The notes under the pieces: model-generated | The model's database searches: none | The model's input: only the letters and a program-made list of their open reading frames with translations | What the model was told of the DNA's origin: nothing | DNA from: Coleofasciculus sp. FACHB-1120 | GTDB lineage: Bacteria; Cyanobacteriota; Cyanobacteriia; Cyanobacteriales; FACHB-T130 | DNA length: 64,000 nucleotides | NCBI RefSeq assembly: GCF_014698845.1 | Contig: NZ_JACJTV010000003.1 | Span: 248,001 to 312,000 of the forward strand | Direction: 5' to 3' | Position numbers and translations under genes: made by a program | Part shown: in pieces, positions 54,759 to 63,299 of the stretch | Layout of the letters: the number at the start of each line of letters is the position of its first letter | Numbering within the stretch: position 1 is the first letter of the stretch

Positions 54759-54781
54759 TCATTAGTCATTAGTTATTAGTC
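54754..54781. repeat. Heptamer repeat ATTAGTC, four copies, containing the rbp stop codon
   Basis: ATTAGTC, ATTAGTC, ATTAGTT and ATTAGTC in tandem. The TAG stop of the RRM gene is inside the first unit. It can pair with the array at 54792-54819. Confidence 0.85.
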
Positions 54782-54791
54782 AAGGACGCAA

Positions 54792-54819
54792 GACTAGCGA
54801 CTAAAGACTAACGACTAAC
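54792..54819. repeat. Heptamer repeat GACTAAC, four copies, inverted relative to the previous array
   Basis: GACTAGC, GACTAAA, GACTAAC and GACTAAC in tandem, largely complementary to the array ten bases upstream. Together they form a long hairpin between convergent genes and may end transcription of both. Confidence 0.8.
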
Positions 54820-54821
54820 AG

Positions 54822-55214
54822 CTAATTACTTAGAGGGACTTGCAACCAGTCTTGCAGGTAGCTGCGTAGCTGCCTAGCAAATTCTGGTCGCTGCTGAAAT
54901 CGTTCGGTGCGAACGGGCTTGCGATCTTGATCGAGAGTCCAGCCATAATCACTGCTTAGACGCAATTTGCCTTGCCAGTCTGCTACTGAGACAATCAGCT
55001 GACTTGCAGGGCTGTTGTCTAGCTCTAGAACCCGAAATACGTAGTTAAACGTATTCTGGGTGGCTGCGGCGACCGTAGAAGGCTGACCGTATTTGAGGTT
55101 GAGGCGCGATCGCACTTGTTCTATTAAGCCCGGTTGCTCTACTTCCTCCAAAGTTTTTACGGCTAAGGTTAGTGCAAAATAAAATTCTTCGACTGGAATA
55201 AATTCAAGCTGCAT
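54822..55214 (-). CDS. Conserved-looking protein of unknown function
   Basis: 130 residues starting MQLEFIPVEEFYFALTLAV. It is soluble with mixed helices and strands; FNYVFRVLELDNSPASQLIVSVADWQGKL and SSDYGWTLDQDRKPVRTERF suggest a small folded domain, with a helical end (LRSYLQDWLQVPL). No signal peptide, membrane helix or enzyme motif is seen and I do not recognise the family. It is convergent with the RRM gene and separated from it by the inverted heptamer arrays. Confidence 0.65.
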   Translation of the reverse strand: MQLEFIPVEEFYFALTLAVKTLEEVEQPGLIEQVRSRLNLKYGQPSTVAAATQNTFNYVFRVLELDNSPASQLIVSVADWQGKLRLSSDYGWTLDQDRKPVRTERFQQRPEFARQLRSYLQDWLQVPLSN

Positions 55215-55261
55215 AGATTAGAAGTCAGTTGTACCAGGAAAGCATCTTACAGCATCTGGTT

Positions 55262-56368
55262 TTAACAGGTGCAGGGATCTGTGTAAGACAAAATCCTCAA
55301 CGAGGACTTCCGAAAATCGAGCCGTTGCTGCTGCAAAGTTACCTGTGGCATTGCCAAGCCAAATCCCTGACCGTAATCAACCCCTATCTCGCAGCAGAAC
55401 TCAATATCTTCCATTTCTTCAAGTCCCTCAGCAACGACTCGAATACCCAAGTTATGAGCAGAATTTACTAAACTTTTGAGCATCACCTGCTTGAGAGAAT
55501 GCTGACTGCAACCATGTACTAACCGACGATCTATCTTGATCAGATCGGGACAAAACTCCATGAAGTAGTTATCTGGCGAAACACAGGCGCACAAATCATC
55601 CACAGCAATCCCAAACCCCATTTCTCGCAGGCGGTTGATGGTTTTCAAGAGTTTTGGGCAACTTACCAGCGCTTCTACTTCAGTTAATTCAAATACAATT
55701 TGTTCGGGCTGTAATCCTAGATCGAGAATTAGCTGGATGTTCTGCTCTAGAGATGCAGGATCTTTACTAATTACATTCGGTAATATATTGATAAAAAAGG
55801 TTTGATGACTCTTGGTAGCCGCAATTGATTGTAAACAGATTGTCCGAGCCAGTTCATCAAACTCGTAAGCTAATTTCGTTGAAAGAGCTGCTTCAATCAA
55901 CTGATATCCGCTGAAGTTCCCTTCCCGATCATCTTTGGCGCGTGCCAAACATTCATAAGCGATTATTTCCCCGGATGATAAATTAAAAATAGGCTGATAG
56001 TGAAAAAATATTTGCTGCTTCGCTAAAATCTGAAAAAACCAAGCATATTTAACCGCCTGGGTAATCGTGCTAATCGGTTGCGCTTTTAAAAAATCTCCTA
56101 GTAAATTTTGATAATCGCGTGGCGATATTTCAATGGAAGATTCTCTCTGCTCAGTTCGCGTCAGGAAAAAGCGTGAGGAAGCTTGACTGGTTTCGGAGAG
56201 GACTTGGCTGATCTTGAGAAAAATATTAACTAATTCATGATTATTTACGGTTTGATAGAGAAGCTGAGGCATGGCAGGAAGCTCCTGAAACCCAATGCTG
56301 GATAGACAGCAGCTAGTTTCTTTGTCATCTGGTTGGATAACCAGATTAAGCGGATGAATCTGTGACAT
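55262..56368 (-). CDS. EAL-domain protein with altered signature motif
   Basis: 368 residues from the ATG at 56368. The C-terminal 240 residues are an EAL domain, the family that cleaves cyclic di-GMP. The signature reads YECLARAK, so EAL is ECL here. FELTEVEAL, AVDDLCA, IKIDRRLV and VAEGLEE keep the other metal and catalytic acidic residues and the Lys, but the DDFG loop is DDLC. Activity may be reduced or lost. The N-terminal 110 residues are a separate domain without clear motifs. No GGDEF domain is attached. It is flanked by a 620-nt gene-free region upstream. Confidence 0.88.
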   Translation of the reverse strand: MSQIHPLNLVIQPDDKETSCCLSSIGFQELPAMPQLLYQTVNNHELVNIFLKISQVLSETSQASSRFFLTRTEQRESSIEISPRDYQNLLGDFLKAQPISTITQAVKYAWFFQILAKQQIFFHYQPIFNLSSGEIIAYECLARAKDDREGNFSGYQLIEAALSTKLAYEFDELARTICLQSIAATKSHQTFFINILPNVISKDPASLEQNIQLILDLGLQPEQIVFELTEVEALVSCPKLLKTINRLREMGFGIAVDDLCACVSPDNYFMEFCPDLIKIDRRLVHGCSQHSLKQVMLKSLVNSAHNLGIRVVAEGLEEMEDIEFCCEIGVDYGQGFGLAMPQVTLQQQRLDFRKSSLRILSYTDPCTC

Positions 56369-56987
56369 TACAGCAGAGACTACCAATTTTCTTCTAACGA
56401 ATAAAGATATATCAACTCAGGGAATACCTTGTATCGATTGAAACTGTCTTCTATCTGAGGGTGTAATAGGTATTCCCAACGGTACTATAAGTTAGTTTTC
56501 TAAAAATGGGAAGCTCGTAGCAAACATTATTCGGTTCTAGGCTGCTGTCAAGAAGGTATGAGACGTTTTAGGCAATAACTTTGTCTTATCCATATCCAGG
56601 AACTTGTAGGCATCTTGAACCCGGCGCTTGGAACCACACAGCAAGCATACAAACAAAACATGCCGTGAGTAAGTTGCACAACCCTTGATTTTCGGTGATT
56701 CTGTGCTTTTCTGACTAGGAATACCGATCGCCACAGAATTTCATTCTGTGGGTTTGAGGGAAGAGGTGAGTATAAGTATGGGCAAGAGTTGCGTCAGTGC
56801 GCTTACAGGCTTCGATCTTACAGAAGCCGGTAGTATCTTAATCTTGAAAGTAAAGTCTTGCAAGTAAAGACGTCTGTTGTGGCTAGATGGACGCTTCTTT
56901 CGCCGCTGCTGGTGAAGGGAATTACTGGTGGCGCGGCATTCGTTGAGTGACAGGAGAACAGAGGACGCGATCGCATCCTTACTCGGA
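56369..56987. other. 620-nt gene-free region between the EAL and TPR-CPBP genes
   Basis: No gene is supported. The region holds copy B of the dispersed repeat (56639-56757) and otherwise unstructured DNA. A 65-codon open frame at 56537-56734 overlaps the repeat and has no recognisable features. Confidence 0.6.
56639..56757. repeat. Dispersed repeat, copy B
   Basis: Aligns with 18105-18215. In one minus-strand frame it encodes ENQGLCNLLTACFVCMLAV, similar to the peptide of copy A. The frame is broken by a stop soon after. Probably a remnant of a repeated or mobile element. Confidence 0.6.
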
Positions 56988-58907
56988 TTATGTAGTTAAC
57001 ATTACAAAAACTAGAAAAGTGATCAGGATTGCATTGTAGATTGCATGATCTGCTGTACTTGCCTGAACTCCTGCTTCCTGAGCTATTTTTTCGTTATTAT
57101 TTTTTCTGAAAGACTGGTCGTGTACAAATTTATAGCGGCAAGCAAATAAGAAACCAGGAATAATCAACAGAAAGCCTGCATAAATTGGAATTCCTACGGT
57201 GATATGGACTAAGCCAAAAGCTGTAGAATTTCCGATTATCTGCTTCCAGGTGTTAGCACCTTGACGAAAAATCTTTTCCTCCAATCCAGCCCAAAATGGA
57301 ACCATTAAAATTAAACATATCCAAAAAATAACCATCAAAACTTTTGTGTAATCAAAAGGGGGTTTCTGCGTCTTATTCTTGATCGGTACTGCTTTATAAG
57401 TCTGAGATGCAAACTTTTCCTTGGGTATCGGACGAGGTTGAGTTGCAACATTTGTATTGGGTGATTGCTTGGGTTGGGTTACAACCTTTTCACCGGGTGA
57501 CTGCTTGGGTTGGGTTGCAACTTTTTCATTAGATGATACGCTTTCACTGGGGCTGGGAAGTTGAGAATTGATATCCTCTGGGGGAGGTTGAATGCTTTTA
57601 ATCGTATCAAACGGTTGAAATATAATATTTCCAGAATTTCCGAAAACCGCACTAGCCCATCCCCATTGCATAAATTGGGGGACGTATGGATTTACGACTG
57701 CAAATGTCGTTAGGGTAATAAAAAGAATAAAAGCTGCCCGGACGTAACTTAGAATCCCGCTTTTAAAATAAATTGCTAGCACCCAGCTTAATTGGGACTT
57801 GTTTTTCCAAAGATCCCCTAAGATAAACCAAATGATTCCAATCGAAAATAAGGTAGAAAATAATTGCTTAAAATTTGTTGCCCAAGGTGATTGAGCAGAA
57901 CTGATGACAAAAATAAGTGTTGCGAGAAATAAAAACTGATACTTAAACGCATTGACAATGATTTTTAGATCGTTAAATAGGTGCTTTCTTTTTTCAGAAT
58001 GTACTAAATGCGGAAAAATCTTACCTGTTATGAGCAAGCAGATGAGTTTATAGAACGCAGCCGCTGCGTATTCTGGCTTAAGTTGTAGGGCTTTTTCAAA
58101 ACTTGCGACCGCTTCTTGATAGCGATGTAATTTTGCTAGGATAAAGCCTCGACCGTACCAGGCTTGGGGAAACCAAAATTCTTGACAATCTGGTCGAATT
58201 GTAGTGGCTTTTTCAAAGCTAGCCAGTGCTTCTTCATTTCGCCCTAACTTTACCAGTAACGAACCTCTATTGTACCAAGCTCGCTGGTAGGCTGGATTGA
58301 TTTCCAAAGATTTGTCAAAATTGGAAAGTGCTTCTTGGCGGCGTTTGGGTAACGGTAGCACAGCCCCACGGGTACACCAGGCTTCATAGCCATTAGGATT
58401 AATCTCCAAAGCTTTATCACAGCTAGCGATCGCTTCTTGGCGGCGGTTTAACTTACTCAGCACCCAGCCCCGCTTGTACCAGGCTTGATAAGATTTTGGG
58501 TGAATTTGCAAAGCTTTGTCGCAACTAGCCAGGGCTTCTTTGCCACGATTCAACATCATCAGTGCATAGGCACGCTCAGTCCAAGCTTCGGAATAATTTA
58601 GATTTAAATTTATAGCTTTGTCATAACAGCTAACTGCTTCGTTGTAGCGGCTTAGATAAGATAAGGAAAGTCCATAGTTGTATAAAGTTTTCTCGGAATC
58701 TGGTTGAATACCTAAAGCTTCTTGATAATGGGCAACAGCCTCTTTATACTTTCCTGCTTCCGCTAATTTTAATCCTTCTTCAAACAGCGCTAAGGCTTTG
58801 CGTGTAGGGCTTGTTTGCTCATCCTGAATTTTTTGATGGTGTGCGTCTGGAGTCAGATTTGAGTCGTCTTGATAATCTTCCTGAGAAAAATTTTCACCCT
58901 GAGTCAT
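56988..58907 (-). CDS. TPR-CPBP intramembrane protease fusion
   Basis: 639 residues. Residues about 40-300 are six or seven 34-residue tetratricopeptide repeats (YEAWCTRGAVL, QRAWYNRGSLLVKLGRNEEAL). Several membrane helices follow (about 310-420), then a Pro/Ser/Lys linker with three near-identical Gln-Pro-Lys-x-x-Pro repeats (about 460-505). The C-terminal part has the three CPBP-protease motifs: EEKIFR (E543, E544, R548), FGLVH (F564, H568) and HAIYN (H621, N625). CPBP proteins include CAAX proteases and bacteriocin-immunity-type peptidases. TPR repeats may recruit a substrate to the membrane protease. The start ATG is the first of the frame. Confidence 0.82.
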   Translation of the reverse strand: MTQGENFSQEDYQDDSNLTPDAHHQKIQDEQTSPTRKALALFEEGLKLAEAGKYKEAVAHYQEALGIQPDSEKTLYNYGLSLSYLSRYNEAVSCYDKAINLNLNYSEAWTERAYALMMLNRGKEALASCDKALQIHPKSYQAWYKRGWVLSKLNRRQEAIASCDKALEINPNGYEAWCTRGAVLPLPKRRQEALSNFDKSLEINPAYQRAWYNRGSLLVKLGRNEEALASFEKATTIRPDCQEFWFPQAWYGRGFILAKLHRYQEAVASFEKALQLKPEYAAAAFYKLICLLITGKIFPHLVHSEKRKHLFNDLKIIVNAFKYQFLFLATLIFVISSAQSPWATNFKQLFSTLFSIGIIWFILGDLWKNKSQLSWVLAIYFKSGILSYVRAAFILFITLTTFAVVNPYVPQFMQWGWASAVFGNSGNIIFQPFDTIKSIQPPPEDINSQLPSPSESVSSNEKVATQPKQSPGEKVVTQPKQSPNTNVATQPRPIPKEKFASQTYKAVPIKNKTQKPPFDYTKVLMVIFWICLILMVPFWAGLEEKIFRQGANTWKQIIGNSTAFGLVHITVGIPIYAGFLLIIPGFLFACRYKFVHDQSFRKNNNEKIAQEAGVQASTADHAIYNAILITFLVFVMLTT

Positions 58908-59001
58908 AGGAAGGGAACTCCAGATAGTAGACTGACTGTTGCAGCTGAGTTGGTTTAGGTTTACGCGATCGCATACTTTTCGGATCGGAGCAAACCCCTC
59001 A

Positions 59002-59032
59002 AACCCCCCTTCTCTTCACGGGAAGGGGGGTT
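59002..59032. repeat. GC-rich perfect hairpin
   Basis: An 11-bp perfect stem (AACCCCCCTTC at 59002-59012 with its complement at 59022-59032). It lies between divergent genes, upstream of rpiA, and resembles palindromic repeats dispersed in cyanobacterial genomes. Confidence 0.65.
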
Positions 59033-59177
59033 GGACTCTCCTCGTCGCTAAAAACACCCGTCTTTTAGAAGTGGTTTAGGCAGAGGTGGAGAGGGATGGG
59101 GACAAGTGACCGAGTAGTATTGCAAAGCGATCCTAGCCTACAGAGCTAAGTTGTCAATATCGCCAGGAGTTTTAAGA

Positions 59178-59888
59178 ATGAGTGCAGAACAAGATCCCGT
59201 TAAGGTGATGAAGCAGGAAGTCGGGAAAGCCGCCGCCGCCCGCGTCCAGTCAGGGATGATAGTAGGGCTGGGCACCGGATCGACGACTGCTTATGCAATT
59301 GAATCTTTGGGCGATCGCTTGAAGTCCGGTGACCTCAAAGACATCAAAGGTATCCCCACCTCATTTCAGGCATCCGTGCTGGCTAAACAGTACGGAATTC
59401 CCTTAACCACCTTGGATGAAGCCGATCGGATTGATATTGCCATTGATGGAGCCGATGAAGTCGATCCGCAGCACAATTTGATTAAAGGGGGCGGTGCTGC
59501 TCACACCCAGGAAAAGATAGTAGATTGTTTGGCAGAGCAATTTATCGTCGTGGTTGATAGTTCCAAGCTAGTTGACAAGCTGGGTTCCACCTTTCGCGTG
59601 CCCGTAGAGGTAATTCCGATGGCGATGACACCCGTGATGCGGGCGCTCGAAAAGCTAGGCGGTAAGCCAGAACTGCGGATGGGCGTCAAAAAAGCAGGTC
59701 CTGTCGTCACCGATCAAGGCAATCTGGTCATTGATGTAAAATTTGACACCCTTGATAATCCTGGAGAACTCGAAAAGACGCTCAATAATATCCCTGGCGT
59801 TTTGGAAAATGGTTTATTTGTAGGCGTCACAGATTTGGTTTTAGTGGGCGAAGTGGTAGATGGGAAGCCCATTGTGCGAGAAGCTTAA
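59178..59888 (+). CDS. rpiA: Ribose-5-phosphate isomerase A
   Basis: 236 residues from the ATG at 59178, which has CAGGAG at 59164-59169; a TTG at 59151 is less likely. It interconverts ribose-5-phosphate and ribulose-5-phosphate in the Calvin cycle and pentose phosphate pathway. [24 protein letters not shown] and [14 protein letters not shown] are the substrate loops with the catalytic Asp and Lys residues. The length is normal. A stem-loop lies 46 nt after the stop. Confidence 0.95.
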   Translation: MSAEQDPVKVMKQEVGKAAAARVQSGMIVGLGTGSTTAYAIESLGDRLKSGDLKDIKGIPTSFQASVLAKQYGIPLTTLDEADRIDIAIDGADEVDPQHNLIKGGGAAHTQEKIVDCLAEQFIVVVDSSKLVDKLGSTFRVPVEVIPMAMTPVMRALEKLGGKPELRMGVKKAGPVVTDQGNLVIDVKFDTLDNPGELEKTLNNIPGVLENGLFVGVTDLVLVGEVVDGKPIVREA

Positions 59889-59933
59889 TCTTCTTTTGCG
59901 AGCCTCTGAGCAAAATTACTAATCTGCTCCTCA

Positions 59934-59968
59934 GGATTTTGTCTCTTTTCCCGTGCGAGACAAAATCC
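59934..59968 (+). terminator. Stem-loop after rpiA
   Basis: GGATTTTGTCTC (59934-59945) pairs perfectly with GAGACAAAATCC (59957-59968) over 11 bases. There is no clean T-run; it may act as a terminator or 3'-end protector. Confidence 0.55.
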
Positions 59969-60042
59969 GGCCCTATCCTGGTTTCAGGGATTTTCTTGTT
60001 TATGCTAACTTCTAGCGATCGCAGCAGCTTAAACTCGGATTT

Positions 60043-60582
60043 TTAACGATTTCTCCTTAGCACAGCTACCTGATAGTTGGGCTTGAGAATCTCCTGTCCT
60101 CCCCAACTAATATTGCAATTGCTACCGATAATTTTTCCGGGATGGACGCCCTGCTGGTGAGATGCCCGACAGATAAATTGATCTCGATCTGCTTCGATAC
60201 CACCAGCGATCGCACCTACTGGCACCCGTCCGTTCGATGCTGCTATCCAAACAATCCGAAGGCTTTGCGGCGCGGTTAAAACTTCATAGAAAGGGCTGAG
60301 AATTTCCTTTCCTCCCCAACCAAAATTGCAATTCTCGGCGACAACTTTTCCCAGATGCACGCCACCGTTATATTCGGCGCGACAGATATACAAACGACGC
60401 CCCGGTTCAGACCCACCGACCATGGCATTGGCTGGGATTTCTCCATTCGATGCGCCTACCCAATTCAAAGCTCCTTCGGAACTGGGGCGATTCTGAGCCA
60501 GAATCGCCGAACTCAATGTTAGCAACCCGATTACTGGTAGAAAAGATAAAAAGGTAGCGCGAACAACGTTTGCAAGCATCAT
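60043..60582 (-). CDS. Secreted DM9/DUF3421 domain protein
   Basis: 179 residues from the ATG at 60582, with a signal peptide (residues 1-30). Two DM9-type repeats follow, each with a Trp-x-x-Ala/Gly-Ser-Asn-Gly start (WVGASNGEIPANAMVGG and WIAASNGRVPVGAIAGG), a conserved Cys (ICRAE, ICRAS), a His-x-Gly-Lys segment (GVHLGKVV, GVHPGKII) and a closing WGG(K/Q)EIL. DM9/DUF3421 domains bind mannose in animal lectins; in bacteria the role is not established. Divergent from the aldo/keto reductase with a 69-nt gap. Confidence 0.85.
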   Translation of the reverse strand: MMLANVVRATFLSFLPVIGLLTLSSAILAQNRPSSEGALNWVGASNGEIPANAMVGGSEPGRRLYICRAEYNGGVHLGKVVAENCNFGWGGKEILSPFYEVLTAPQSLRIVWIAASNGRVPVGAIAGGIEADRDQFICRASHQQGVHPGKIIGSNCNISWGGQEILKPNYQVAVLRRNR

Positions 60583-60651
60583 CAATTACCCTAAAAATAG
60601 TTGTGCTTAACTACAGGCACAATGCAGTAGTTTTCTTATGTATTTAGTAAG

Positions 60652-61833
60652 ATGCAGTATCGGCGATTTGGGCGTACGGAATTACAAATGCCCGTGTTTT
60701 CTTGTGGAGGGATGCGCTATCAGTTTAAGTGGCAGGATGTCCCCGGATGGCGAATTCCCCGTGATAACCAACAAAATGTAGAAGCAACGATTCGCCGAGC
60801 CTTAGAAGTCGGAATTAATCACATTGAAACTGCCCGTGGCTACGGCACCTCCGAGATGCAGTTGGGGCGGATTTTGCCAACTTTTCCCCGTGAAAAACTG
60901 ATTGTACAGACGAAAATCAGTCCTAAAGCAGACGCTAAAGAATTCCGCCAAGAATTTGAGAAGTCGCTGGCTTATTTAAAGCTAGATTACGTTGATTTGC
61001 TGTCGCTACACGGGATTAATAACGCCGATTTGTTGCACGATAGCATTAAACCGGGTGGCTGTCTGGAGGTGGCGCGACAGCTACAAGATCGAGGTAAAGC
61101 TCGGTTTATTGGCTTCTCGACTCACGGGCCGAGTGATGTGATTGTGGAGGCAATTGAGACGAACCAGTTTGACTACGTTAACCTGCACTGGTACTACATC
61201 AATCAATTCAACTGGTCTGCCATTGAGGCAGCTTCTCGGCACGATATGGGCGTTTTTATTATCAGTCCTTCAGAGAAAGGAGGAATGCTGTTTAAACCGC
61301 CGCAAAAATTGGTCGATTTGTGCTATCCCCTCAGCCCAATCGTGTTTAACGATTTATTCTGTCTGAGTCATCCGCAGGTGCATACTCTTAGTGTGGGGGC
61401 TTCACGACCAGAGGATTTTGACGAACACTTGAAAACCTTGCCGCTGCTAGAGAAAGCAGAGACGGTTTTGGTGCCAATTCTGCTTCGCTTGGAGAAAGCA
61501 GCGATCGCTACCTTAGGAGAAGACTGGGTAAAAACCTGGCACGTTGGCTTACCAAAGCCAGAAGCAACGCCGGGGGGACTGAATATCCAAGTGATTTTGT
61601 GGCTGAGAAATCTAGCGATCGCCTACGATATGATCGAGTACGCTAAAATGCGCTACAACCTGCTGGGCAACGCCAGCCACTGGTTTCCCGGAGCCAAAGC
61701 GGATCGGGTGCGAGAACTAGACTTCCAGCAATGTCTCGCCCATAGCCCCCACGCCGACAAAATTCCCGCATTGCTAGAAGAAACTGACCGACTGCTAGGC
61801 GGTCAAACTCTCAAACGTTTATCCCAAACCTAA
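60652..61833 (+). CDS. Aldo/keto reductase
   Basis: 393 residues, longer than the usual 320-330. MQYRRFGRTELQMPVFSCGGMRYQ opens the family fold; HIETARGYGTSE supplies the catalytic Tyr with Glu in place of the usual Asp, VQTKIS the Lys and LLSLHGIN the His. FIGFSTHGPSDVI and IISPSEKGGMLF (NADPH-site region) follow. The 100-residue C-terminal extension is helical, and I see no iron-sulfur Cys cluster in it. Substrate unknown. Located between the DM9 gene and mnmH, both separate transcription units by spacing. Confidence 0.87.
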   Translation: MQYRRFGRTELQMPVFSCGGMRYQFKWQDVPGWRIPRDNQQNVEATIRRALEVGINHIETARGYGTSEMQLGRILPTFPREKLIVQTKISPKADAKEFRQEFEKSLAYLKLDYVDLLSLHGINNADLLHDSIKPGGCLEVARQLQDRGKARFIGFSTHGPSDVIVEAIETNQFDYVNLHWYYINQFNWSAIEAASRHDMGVFIISPSEKGGMLFKPPQKLVDLCYPLSPIVFNDLFCLSHPQVHTLSVGASRPEDFDEHLKTLPLLEKAETVLVPILLRLEKAAIATLGEDWVKTWHVGLPKPEATPGGLNIQVILWLRNLAIAYDMIEYAKMRYNLLGNASHWFPGAKADRVRELDFQQCLAHSPHADKIPALLEETDRLLGGQTLKRLSQT

Positions 61834-61865
61834 AATCCCAAACCTAAAATGGTATGAGGGAATAA

Positions 61866-61895
61866 CTAATCGAAGAGTGGCTAATCGAAAAGTGG
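61866..61895. repeat. Tandem 15-bp repeat, two copies
   Basis: CTAATCGAAGAGTGG and CTAATCGAAAAGTGG, one mismatch, between the aldo/keto reductase and mnmH. It is followed by STRR-like TTAGTCA sequence. Confidence 0.75.
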
Positions 61896-61947
61896 CTCTT
61901 GAACAATTAACAGTTAGCCATCAGCAATTAGTCATTAATATTTAACA

Positions 61948-63120
61948 ATGCCGCGATCGCCTAATTATACTCAGCTATCTGAGACAGAAACTTACAGCGA
62001 AATTATTGATGTTCGCTCACCGAGCGAATTCGCTGAAGATCGGATACCCGGTGCGATTAATCTGCCTGTACTGGATGACGAGGAACGCGCTAAAGTCGGA
62101 ACGCTCTACAAACAAGTTTGTCCTTTCACCGCCCGTAAACTAGGCGCTGCTTTAGTCGCTCAAAATATTTCCCGTCACCTCACTCATCACTTTGCTGAAA
62201 AAGACAAAGACTATCATCCCCTTGTCTACTGCTGGCGGGGAGGACAGCGTTCTAACAGTTTTGCGACCGTCTTGAGTCAAATTGGTTGGCAAGTGACTGT
62301 CCTCCAAGGTGGCTACAAAACCTATCGTTCCTTGGTACGCGAGCAACTGCAAGACCTACCAGAACGCTTTACCTTCCGGATATTATCTGGAATGACCGGC
62401 AGCGGGAAAACCCACATTTTGCGCCGTCTGGCTGAGTTTGGGATTCAGATGCTGGATCTGGAAGGTTTGGCAAACCATCGCGGTTCTCTTCTGGGTGAAG
62501 AGTGGGAGAGTGGGAGCCAAGGCGCGGAGAAGCAGCTTGTCGCGATCGCACCTAGAGCTGAGGGACGATCGCCAATAACCCATGCCCAGCCTCAGCCATC
62601 CCAAAAACACTTTGAATCCCTGCTACTGCAACAGTTGCAAAGCCTCGATCCCAACTTTCCCGTATGGGTGGAAGCGGAGAGTAATAAGATTGGGCGCATT
62701 TATGTGCCCCCATCTCTCTGGCAGCAAATGAAACAAGCGAGCTGTGTGGAAATTGAGATGCCTGTAGAAGCCAGAATTCAGTGGCTTTTGCAGGAATATC
62801 CTCACTTAATCGCCCACCCAGAGGTTTTAAAAGCGAAGCTGCACAGGCTTAAATCCCGCTATGGCTGGGAAAAACTCCACGAATGGTACCAGCTCATTGA
62901 TGCTGGCCAGTGGGAAAAATTGGTGAGAGACTTGCTAGAGTGCCACTACGATCCGAGCTACAACCACGCTATCCGCCGCTGTTTTCCTAATTTAGAGCGG
63001 GTGGTTTCCCTGGCGGATTTATCGGATGCCAGTGTAGATGCTTTGGTCAAAATTTTAGATTTTCAAGCAGGTTCTACCGGCGAACAACCAGAATCTATCT
63101 GTTGCTCAACCCCAGCCTAA
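61948..63120 (+). CDS. mnmH: tRNA 2-selenouridine/geranyl-2-thiouridine synthase
   Basis: 390 residues. The N-terminal rhodanese domain (about 15-140) has IDVRSPSEFAEDRIPGAINLPV and the active Cys C95 in VYCWRGGQRS. The C-terminal P-loop domain has the Walker A motif GMTGSGKTH near residue 148. It replaces sulfur by selenium in 2-thiouridine of tRNA wobble positions through a geranylated intermediate. Residues about 185-213 are an extra, low-complexity insertion between HRGS and QPQPSQ, unlike other family members. No selD lies in the window. Confidence 0.92.
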   Translation: MPRSPNYTQLSETETYSEIIDVRSPSEFAEDRIPGAINLPVLDDEERAKVGTLYKQVCPFTARKLGAALVAQNISRHLTHHFAEKDKDYHPLVYCWRGGQRSNSFATVLSQIGWQVTVLQGGYKTYRSLVREQLQDLPERFTFRILSGMTGSGKTHILRRLAEFGIQMLDLEGLANHRGSLLGEEWESGSQGAEKQLVAIAPRAEGRSPITHAQPQPSQKHFESLLLQQLQSLDPNFPVWVEAESNKIGRIYVPPSLWQQMKQASCVEIEMPVEARIQWLLQEYPHLIAHPEVLKAKLHRLKSRYGWEKLHEWYQLIDAGQWEKLVRDLLECHYDPSYNHAIRRCFPNLERVVSLADLSDASVDALVKILDFQAGSTGEQPESICCSTPA

Positions 63121-63299
63121 TTATCCAAAATTTAAAATACGGAAGCCTCATTAGATGCTCTAAATTGTTCTGACATCGATGGGGCTAAGGACGCAGTTAG
63201 GAGGTATCTTGCAGTCCAAGTTATCCGCAGAAATTTCCACAAGCTATGACTCTTAATAAGTTCTTAAGAAGCTATCCATCAGTTATTCGCCATTTGCCC

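Noticed and set aside
56537-56734. 65-codon open frame in the EAL to TPR-CPBP gap
   Set aside because: It lies mostly in the dispersed repeat, and the repeat's shared peptide is in a different frame.
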